Source of the DNA: Oceaniovalibus guishaninsula JLT2003
Lineage (GTDB): Bacteria; Pseudomonadota; Alphaproteobacteria; Rhodobacterales; Rhodobacteraceae
DNA: 64,000 nt
Reading direction: 5' to 3'
Assembly: GCF_000299575.1 (NCBI RefSeq)
Contig: NZ_AMGO01000052.1
Location: forward strand, 1-64,000
Shown here piece after piece: positions 58,132 to 64,000 of the stretch. Position numbers and translations under genes: made by a program. Position 1 is the first letter of the stretch, and each line of letters starts with the position of its first letter. Under the pieces are notes generated by a model that ran no database searches, was not told the DNA's origin, and worked only from the letters and a program-made list of their open reading frames with translations.

Positions 58132-58214
58132 GCCGCCATTCCCCCGGAAGGCACAGTTGACGCAAGCCTGCCGCGCCTCTACCTGCGACAGGTCCGCGCT
58201 CTGCCGCGCCATAG

Positions 58215-58231
58215 TTTAGAACGCTTCTAAG
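58215..58231. promoter_or_regulatory. iscR: ICE/Irr box in front of iscR-suf
   Basis: TTTAGAA-CGC-TTCTAAG matches 13 of 14 positions of the Irr target motif. It is in the 165-bp gap between iscR and the divergent hydrolase gene (58132-58296), so it could act on either. Irr control of suf genes by iron fits established knowledge of alphaproteobacteria. Confidence 0.7.
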
Positions 58232-58296
58232 GTATCCGAGCAAAACCGTCAACGACGGTCGCGCACGGCCCCGCCAAGCCCAGCACGAAGGTCGCC

Positions 58297-58950
58297 ATGC
58301 CCGAGGTCATCTTTCCCGGTCCCGAAGGCCGGCTTGAAGGTCGCTATCATCCCCAGAAGATGCGCGATGCGCCGATTGCGATCATCTTGCACCCGCATCC
58401 GCAATTCGGCGGCACGATGAACAATCGCGTCGTTTACAACCTGCACTATGCCTTCCTCAACCTCGGATTCACGGTGCTGCGGTTCAACTTCCGCGGTGTG
58501 GGGCGCAGCCAGGGCGAATACGATCAGGGCATAGGCGAGCTGTCGGACGCGGCATCGGCGCTCGATTATCTGCAAAGCATGAACAACAATGCCAAGCATT
58601 GCTGGGTCGCGGGCTTCAGCTTCGGCGCATGGATCGGGATGCAGTTGCTGATGCGGCGCCCCGAGATCACCGGCTTCATCAGCGTCTCGCCGCCCGCCAA
58701 CATGTACGATTTCAGCTTCCTCGCGCCCTGCCCGTCCTCGGGGCTGATCGTGAACGGCACCGCCGACCGGGTGGCGCCGCCCAAGGATACGCTCAACCTG
58801 GTCAACAAACTGCACGACCAGAAGGGCATCACGATCACCCACGAACAGATCGAGGGTGCCGACCACTTCTTTCAGGATCCGCATATGGAACCGATGATCG
58901 GCATGGTTCAGGATTATGTCAGGCGGCGCCTGACGGAATCGACGCGCTAG
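58297..58950 (+). CDS. Alpha/beta hydrolase (serine aminopeptidase/esterase type)
   Basis: 217-residue soluble hydrolase. [12 protein letters not shown] near 32-43 is the oxyanion region, the nucleophile elbow GFSFGA lies near 105, the acid in [11 protein letters not shown], and the His in [10 protein letters not shown]. The pattern fits the small DUF/COG2945-type alpha/beta hydrolases. It diverges from iscR in many related genomes. Substrate unknown. Confidence 0.85.
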   Translation: MPEVIFPGPEGRLEGRYHPQKMRDAPIAIILHPHPQFGGTMNNRVVYNLHYAFLNLGFTVLRFNFRGVGRSQGEYDQGIGELSDAASALDYLQSMNNNAKHCWVAGFSFGAWIGMQLLMRRPEITGFISVSPPANMYDFSFLAPCPSSGLIVNGTADRVAPPKDTLNLVNKLHDQKGITITHEQIEGADHFFQDPHMEPMIGMVQDYVRRRLTESTR

Positions 58951-59047
58951 GACATCGACCGCACGGCCCGGCGGAATCGGGGGTTGGCCTTCCCCACCGC
59001 CGCACGATGGGTTACGGGGTGCGGCAAAGCACAACCCGGAGGCCGGA

Positions 59048-60259
59048 ATGGACAAGATCAAGGTAGCCAACCCCGTCGTGGAACTCGACGGCGACGAGAT
59101 GACGCGCATCATCTGGGATGTCATCAAGCAGAAGCTGATCCTGCCCTATCTGGACATCGACCTGCTCTACTACGATCTTGGCATCGAGAAACGCGACCGC
59201 ACCGACGACCAGATCACCATCGACGCCGCCGAGAAGATCAAGGAGATCGGTGTCGGCGTGAAATGCGCCACCATCACCCCCGACGAGGCACGGGTCGAGG
59301 AATTCGGCCTGAAGAAGATGTGGCGCAGCCCCAACGGAACGATCCGCAACATCCTGGGCGGCGTCATCTTCCGCGAACCGATCATCTGCAAGAACGTGCC
59401 CCGCCTGGTGCCCGGCTGGACGCAGCCCATCATCGTCGGCCGCCACGCCTTCGGCGACCAGTATCGCGCAACCGACTTCCGCTTTCCCGGCAAGGGCAAG
59501 CTGACGATCAGGTTCGTGGGCGACGATGGCGAGACGATCGAGCACGAGGTTTTCGACGCGCCGTCCTCGGGGGTGACGATGGCGATGTACAACCTCGACG
59601 ACAGCATCCGCGACTTTGCACGCGCATCGCTGAATTACGGACTGAACCGGAACTATCCGGTCTATCTTTCGACCAAGAACACGATCCTCAAGGCGTATGA
59701 CGGCCGGTTCAAGGATATCTTCCAGGAAATCTACGACGCCGAATTCGCCGACGCCTTCAAGAAGGCCGGCATCACCTATGAGCACCGCCTGATCGACGAC
59801 ATGGTGGCCGCGGCGATGAAATGGTCCGGCGGCTATGTCTGGGCGTGCAAGAACTATGACGGCGATGTGCAATCCGACACCGTGGCGCAGGGCTTCGGCA
59901 GCCTGGGGCTGATGACCAGTCAACTGATGACGCCCGACGGCAAGATCGTGGAGGCCGAGGCCGCCCACGGCACCGTCACCCGCCATTATCGCCAGCATCA
60001 AAAGGGCGAGCAGACCTCGACCAATTCCATCGCGTCGATCTTTGCCTGGACGGGCGGCCTGCGTCACCGCGCCAAGCTGGACGACAACGCCGAATTGCAA
60101 CGCTTCGCCGATACGCTGGAAAAGGTGGTCGTGGACACCGTTGAAGCGGGCCACATGACCAAGGATCTGGCGCTTCTGGTCGGGCCGGAGCAGAAATGGC
60201 TGACGACGACGGGTTTCCTCGACAAGGTGGACGAGAACCTGAACCGCGCGCTGGGCTGA
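59048..60259 (+). CDS. icd: NADP-dependent isocitrate dehydrogenase
   Basis: TCA cycle enzyme that turns isocitrate into 2-oxoglutarate, CO2 and NADPH. 403 residues, the homodimeric eukaryote-like type common in Rhodobacteraceae. Motifs are [12 protein letters not shown] (substrate Ser/Asn), [37 protein letters not shown] (metal Asp) and [19 protein letters not shown] precedes the ATG. Confidence 0.98.
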   Translation: MDKIKVANPVVELDGDEMTRIIWDVIKQKLILPYLDIDLLYYDLGIEKRDRTDDQITIDAAEKIKEIGVGVKCATITPDEARVEEFGLKKMWRSPNGTIRNILGGVIFREPIICKNVPRLVPGWTQPIIVGRHAFGDQYRATDFRFPGKGKLTIRFVGDDGETIEHEVFDAPSSGVTMAMYNLDDSIRDFARASLNYGLNRNYPVYLSTKNTILKAYDGRFKDIFQEIYDAEFADAFKKAGITYEHRLIDDMVAAAMKWSGGYVWACKNYDGDVQSDTVAQGFGSLGLMTSQLMTPDGKIVEAEAAHGTVTRHYRQHQKGEQTSTNSIASIFAWTGGLRHRAKLDDNAELQRFADTLEKVVVDTVEAGHMTKDLALLVGPEQKWLTTTGFLDKVDENLNRALG

Positions 60260-60270
60260 TCCCCGCACCG

Positions 60271-60295
60271 TCCGCCCGGCCCCAAGCCGGGCGGA
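60271..60295 (+). terminator. icd: Hairpin terminator after icd
   Basis: Perfect 10-bp stem TCCGCCCGGC/GCCGGGCGGA with a 5-nt loop, 12 nt after the icd stop and 25 nt before the MscS gene. It lacks a T tract, so it may be partial or serve mRNA stability. Confidence 0.55.
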
Positions 60296-60319
60296 TCGCC
60301 CCACCGGAGCCTTCGGCCG

Positions 60320-61228
60320 ATGCACGAAATCTTCGGCCCCTTCTGGGGCATGTTTCCCGCCCCCATGCGCGATCAGCTGACTGGCTATGCCACCGCCTTC
60401 TGGCGCGCATTGCCCGGCATCGTCATGGCGGCGGTTTTCCTGCTGTTCATCTGGGGCATCGTGCGGCTGGTCCGGTGGAGTCTTCCGCGCACGCTGGGTC
60501 GGGCGCATATGCGCCATTCCATCGTCGATGTCATCGCAATGCTGGCCACGGTAGGGTTGTGGCTGCTAGGGGCGCTGATCGCCGTGACGTTAGCCTTTCC
60601 GGGTATCACGCCGGGCCGCGCGCTGGCGGCGCTCGGCCTTGGCGGGGTGGCCATCGGCTTTGCCTTCAAGGATGTGTTCGAAAACTTCCTAGCGGGAATC
60701 CTGCTGTTGATCCGCGAGCCGTTTCGCGTCCACGACTTCATCGAGTGCGAGGGGATCGAGGGCCAGGTCGAAGTCATCACCATCCGCGACACCCATGTCC
60801 GTCAGACCGACGGTCAGCTTGTCGTCGCCCCCAACGCGATGTTCTTCAAGAACCCTGTCACCATCCGCACCGCCGAGGGTCTGCGTCGCACCACGGTCAT
60901 CTGCGGTATCGCCCTGCACGAGGACGTGGACCGCGCCCGCAGCGTCATCGCAGACGCCGTGCGCGGCGTCGATTCTGTTCGCAACGATGTGAAGGACGTG
61001 CAGATCTTCGCGCAGGAATTCGGCGACTACGCCATCCGCTTCGAGGTGACGTGGTGGACCGGATCGCGGCCCGTCGATATCCGCGCCAGCCGCGACAAGG
61101 TGGTGGCCGCCGTCAAACGCGCGCTGGACGAAGCCGGGATCGAAATTCCGGTGCCCTACAGACGCATGACTTTCGGCGACCCTCTCCATACCGTGAACGA
61201 TGGGGCGTCCCGGCAAGACGGGGACTAG
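60320..61228 (+). CDS. Mechanosensitive ion channel of the MscS family
   Basis: 302-residue inner-membrane channel that opens under membrane tension. Three helices (about 31-52, 68-92 and 97-125), the third being the pore helix (ALAALGLGGVAIGFAFKDVFENFLAGILLL). The cytoplasmic beta domain follows, with REPFRVHDFIECEGIEGQVEVITIRDTHVR, VVAPNAMFFKNPVTI and a C-terminal alpha/beta domain. It follows icd closely but is functionally unrelated. Confidence 0.93.
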   Translation: MHEIFGPFWGMFPAPMRDQLTGYATAFWRALPGIVMAAVFLLFIWGIVRLVRWSLPRTLGRAHMRHSIVDVIAMLATVGLWLLGALIAVTLAFPGITPGRALAALGLGGVAIGFAFKDVFENFLAGILLLIREPFRVHDFIECEGIEGQVEVITIRDTHVRQTDGQLVVAPNAMFFKNPVTIRTAEGLRRTTVICGIALHEDVDRARSVIADAVRGVDSVRNDVKDVQIFAQEFGDYAIRFEVTWWTGSRPVDIRASRDKVVAAVKRALDEAGIEIPVPYRRMTFGDPLHTVNDGASRQDGD

Positions 61229-61283
61229 CCATCGGCGCGGCCACGCTGTAAGGGCCGCTCACTCCCTCAATCAAGGCTGCCCA

Positions 61284-63101
61284 ATGGATCTGCGAAACAT
61301 CGCCATCATCGCCCATGTCGATCACGGAAAGACGACGCTGGTGGACGAACTGCTGAAGCAGTCGGGCGCCTTCCGTGAAAATCAGGCCACGGCCGAGCGG
61401 ATGATGGACAGCAACGACCTGGAGCGCGAGCGCGGGATCACCATCCTTGCCAAGAATACCAGCGTCGAATGGAAAGGCACGCGCATCAACATCATCGACA
61501 CGCCGGGCCACGCCGACTTCGGCGGCGAGGTCGAACGGATCCTGTCGATGGTTGACGGTGTGGTGCTGCTGGTCGATGCCGCGGAAGGCCCGATGCCGCA
61601 GACCAAATTCGTTACCTCAAAGGCGCTGGCGCTGGGGTTGCGGCCCATCGTCGTGCTGAACAAGGTCGACAAGCCCGATGCCGAACCCGACCGTGCCCTG
61701 AACGAGGTGTTTGATCTTTTCGCCAACCTCGATGCCGATGACGACCAGCTCGACTTTCCGCATCTCTATGCCAGCGGGCGGAACGGCTGGTGCGATGCCG
61801 AACTCGACGGTCCGCGCAAGGATTTGTCGGCGCTTTTCAACCTGATCGTGCGACACGTTCCCGCCCCGCGGCAGCAAAAGCATCAGGACGAAGACTTCTC
61901 GATGCTGGCCACGACGCTGGGGGCCGATCCCTTCGTCGGTCGCCTGCTGACGGGCCGGGTCGAGACCGGCAGGCTGAAGGTCGGCGCGACGGTTCAGGCC
62001 CTGTCCCGCATCGGCCAGAAGATCGAGCAGTTCCGCGTGACCCGCATCCAGGCTTTCCGCGGATTGGGCCAGCAGGATATCGACGAAGCGCAGGCAGGCG
62101 ACATCGTCAGCCTCGCGGGCATGTCGAAGGCCACCGTGGCCGACACGATCTGCGCACTTGCCATCGAAACGCCCCTGCCGGCCCAACCCATCGACCCGCC
62201 GACGATCACCGTCACCTTCGGCATCAACGACAGCCCGCTTGCCGGGCGCGACGGCAAGAAGGTTCAATCCCGCGTCATCCGCGAACGCCTGCTCAAAGAA
62301 GCGGAATCGAACGTCGCCATCAAGGTGTCCGATACCCCCGGCGGCGAGGCGTTCGAGGTCGCGGGACGGGGCGAACTTCAAATGGGCGTCCTGATCGAGA
62401 ATATGCGTCGTGAGGGGTTCGAGCTTTCGATTTCGCGGCCGCAGGTGCTGATGCGCGATGTGGACGGTCAACGGATGGAGCCGATCGAGGAAGCCACGAT
62501 CGACGTGGACGACGAATATTCCGGCGTCGTGATCGAAAAGATCACCGGCGCGCGCAAGGGCGAACTGGTCGAGATGAAACCGGCCGGCGCGGGCAAGACA
62601 CGTATCATCGCCCATGTTCCGTCGCGCGGATTGATCGGTTATCACGGTGAATTTCTGACCGACACGCGTGGGACCGGCGTGCTGAACCGCGTGTTCCACG
62701 GCTGGGCGCCGTTCAAGGGTCCGATCCCCGGCCGCCGTCAGGGCGTCCTGATTTCGATGGAGAACGGAACGTCCGTCGCCTATGCGCTCTGGAAGCTGGA
62801 AGATCGCGGCAGGTTCTTCATCGGCGCGCAGGAGCCTGTCTATACCGGCATGATCATCGGCGAACATAGCCGCGACAACGATCTCGAAGTGAACCCGTTG
62901 AAGGGCAAGCAACTGACCAATGTACGTGCCAGCGGCACCGACGAAGCCGTGCGCCTGACCACGCCCGTCACCATGTCGCTGGAACAGGCCATCGCCTATA
63001 TCGACGACGACGAACTGGTCGAGGTCACGCCGAACGCGATCCGCCTGCGCAAGCGGTTCCTCGACCCCCACGAACGCAAGCGCCACGCAAAGGCAAGCTG
63101 A
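61284..63101 (+). CDS. typA: Ribosome-associated translational GTPase TypA/BipA
   Basis: GTPase of 605 residues that helps ribosome assembly under cold or stress. G1 AHVDHGKTT (residues 10-18), switch region RERGITI, G3 DTPGHADFGGEV, G4 NKVDKPDA and the C-terminal domain VPSRGLIGYHGEFLTDTRGTGVLNRVFHGW are all present. The frame is open upstream, but ATG 61284 gives MDLRNIAIIAHVDHG as in relatives. A hairpin terminator follows. Confidence 0.97.
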   Translation: MDLRNIAIIAHVDHGKTTLVDELLKQSGAFRENQATAERMMDSNDLERERGITILAKNTSVEWKGTRINIIDTPGHADFGGEVERILSMVDGVVLLVDAAEGPMPQTKFVTSKALALGLRPIVVLNKVDKPDAEPDRALNEVFDLFANLDADDDQLDFPHLYASGRNGWCDAELDGPRKDLSALFNLIVRHVPAPRQQKHQDEDFSMLATTLGADPFVGRLLTGRVETGRLKVGATVQALSRIGQKIEQFRVTRIQAFRGLGQQDIDEAQAGDIVSLAGMSKATVADTICALAIETPLPAQPIDPPTITVTFGINDSPLAGRDGKKVQSRVIRERLLKEAESNVAIKVSDTPGGEAFEVAGRGELQMGVLIENMRREGFELSISRPQVLMRDVDGQRMEPIEEATIDVDDEYSGVVIEKITGARKGELVEMKPAGAGKTRIIAHVPSRGLIGYHGEFLTDTRGTGVLNRVFHGWAPFKGPIPGRRQGVLISMENGTSVAYALWKLEDRGRFFIGAQEPVYTGMIIGEHSRDNDLEVNPLKGKQLTNVRASGTDEAVRLTTPVTMSLEQAIAYIDDDELVEVTPNAIRLRKRFLDPHERKRHAKAS

Positions 63102-63108
63102 CCTTGGA

Positions 63109-63133
63109 CGGCCCGGCGTCTCGAACCGGGCCG
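63109..63133. terminator. Hairpin between convergent typA and DUF1330 genes
   Basis: Perfect 8-bp stem CGGCCCGG/CCGGGCCG with a 9-nt loop fills the 33-bp gap between the two stops. No T tract is seen; its position suggests bidirectional use. Confidence 0.55.
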
Positions 63134-63134
63134 C

Positions 63135-63419
63135 CTAGGCTTCCTCGACGATCGACAACTCCCGTTCGGCGGCACCGCGCGCATGGGCCAGCGCCTGCTG
63201 GTAGGCCTCGGATCTATAGCAGGCTTCCGCAGCTTCGACCGACGGAAAGCGCGCCACCACATTGCGGGGGCGGTCCGGTCCTTCCAGCGTGACATACCGG
63301 CCGCCCCGCGCCAGAAACTGCCCACCATGCGCGGCAATGGCGTCGGTCGCCAGCGCGGCATAACGGGCGTACCTGTCTGCATCGGTGACACGCACATGCG
63401 CGATCCACAAGGCCGTCAT
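63135..63419 (-). CDS. DUF1330 domain protein
   Basis: 94-residue ferredoxin-like small protein. Family pattern: AHVRVTDADRYARYAALATDAIAAHGGQFLARGG (residues 7-40) and VVARFPSVEAAEACYRSEAYQQALAHARGAAERELSIVEEA (split near 54-94). Biochemical role unknown. It starts 2 nt after alaS on the same strand, so the two are cotranscribed. Confidence 0.9.
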   Translation of the reverse strand: MTALWIAHVRVTDADRYARYAALATDAIAAHGGQFLARGGRYVTLEGPDRPRNVVARFPSVEAAEACYRSEAYQQALAHARGAAERELSIVEEA

Positions 63420-63421
63420 GG

Positions 63422-64000
63422 TCAGACCCCTTCCAGCATGGTGCGTACGGCCGAAATCGCCGCATCGGCTCGACTGACATCCGGCCCGCCGCCTTGCGCC
63501 ATATCGGGTCGCCCGCCCCCGCCCTTGCCGCCCAGTTCACCGACAGCAGTACGCACGATATCGACAGCCGAGATGCGCCCTGTCAAATCGTCGGTGACGC
63601 CAGCGGCCACCGCCGCCTTCCCACCCGTATCCGCGATCAGCAGGGCGATCCCGCTGCCCAGCCGCCCCTTGAGTTCGTCAATCAGGGCGGGCAGGTCCTT
63701 GCCGCTCACATTTTCGACCGCCTGCGCCGCGAATGCGATTCCCGCGACGGTTTCGGAAGCCTGTCCTATTGCCGCCCCCCCCATCGCCGCGTCGCGGCGA
63801 AGCCGGCCGAGCTGGGCGGCCAGATCGCGCCTCTCGTCCAGAAGGCCCTTCACGCGCTCCGTCACTTCGCCCGGCGGCGTGCGCAGCATTGCGGCCGTCT
63901 CGGCCAGCCGGGCCGCCTGAAGGGAAAGGTGATCGAGCGCGGCCTGCCCCGTCAGCGCTTCGATCCGACGGACGCCCGACGACGACGCGGCGTCGCCCAG
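63422..64000 (-). CDS. alaS: Alanyl-tRNA synthetase, C-terminal part (truncated by the window)
   Basis: The last 192 residues of AlaRS; the rest lies beyond the right edge. SSSGVRRIEALTGQAA marks the end of the editing domain. The DHHA1 domain follows (KGGGGRPDMAQGGGPDVSRADAAI near the end, the glycine-rich C-terminal motif). The frame is open to the window edge without a start. It is the upstream partner of the DUF1330 gene. Confidence 0.95.
   Translation of the reverse strand: MGDAASSSGVRRIEALTGQAALDHLSLQAARLAETAAMLRTPPGEVTERVKGLLDERRDLAAQLGRLRRDAAMGGAAIGQASETVAGIAFAAQAVENVSGKDLPALIDELKGRLGSGIALLIADTGGKAAVAAGVTDDLTGRISAVDIVRTAVGELGGKGGGGRPDMAQGGGPDVSRADAAISAVRTMLEGV

Overview
This window is chromosomal DNA of a high-GC alphaproteobacterium, almost certainly a member of the Rhodobacteraceae (Paracoccus/Rhodobacter/Roseobacter relatives). 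The evidence is the protein sequences themselves (PstC/PstA, RpsB/Tsf, the SUF operon layout, the DUF6456 and DUF6477 families), Irr-type (ICE) boxes, very strong GC bias at third codon positions, and dense ATGA start/stop overlaps. No insertion sequence, prophage, integrase or CRISPR array was seen. Most of the window is ordinary core genome.

Layout: 1-4878 carries pstC (5' truncated)-pstA-pstB-phoU and an AI-2E-type permease overlapping phoU. 4936-7291 has aroQ facing rpsB-tsf. 7526-12003 has a pseudouridine breakdown pair (psuK-like, psuG), a DUF502 protein, and a patatin-like lipase with bdhA on the opposite strand. 12004-12317 is a compact divergent control region with a probable small RNA or attenuated leader. 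12318-25122 holds a YejA-type binding protein, a CsbD-like protein, mfd, a light/stress-type histidine kinase, hemB, a SYLF lipoprotein, ppiD-like and trpE. 25128-36805 holds a beta-hydroxyacid dehydrogenase, a penicillin-acylase-like hydrolase, an IalB protein, the ketosynthase-ACP-lpxD cluster, an L,D-transpeptidase facing a DUF882 protein, a DegP-like protease and lipA. 36982-50370 holds catalase, DUF6456/DUF6477, guaA, an outer-membrane protein, metA, ppk2-tetR, a polyamine-type ABC transporter and tRNA-Arg(CCG). 50431-58131 is the iscR-suf operon for iron-sulfur cluster assembly. The right end has an esterase-like hydrolase, icd, an MscS channel, typA, a DUF1330 protein and the 3' end of alaS.

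Working themes: phosphate uptake (pst/phoU, with ppk2 for polyphosphate elsewhere), polyhydroxybutyrate or hydroxybutyrate use (patatin + bdhA), envelope building (lpxD, L,D-transpeptidase, DUF882, PpiD, DegP), and iron/oxidant control. The last theme links three ICE-like boxes, in front of iscR, inside the iscS-like gene and over the katA promoter, to Fe-S assembly and catalase.

Two genes (pstA, katA) are each broken by one single-base indel, and the truncated pstC start shows a likely third. Two of the three lie in C or G runs, so uncorrected sequencing errors are the simplest explanation. The most interesting candidates for new biology are the palindrome-controlled sRNA/leader between bdhA and the YejA-like gene, the ICE-like box inside a coding region of the suf operon, the IscR that lacks all three cluster cysteines, and three unstudied membrane proteins encoded inside the suf operon.
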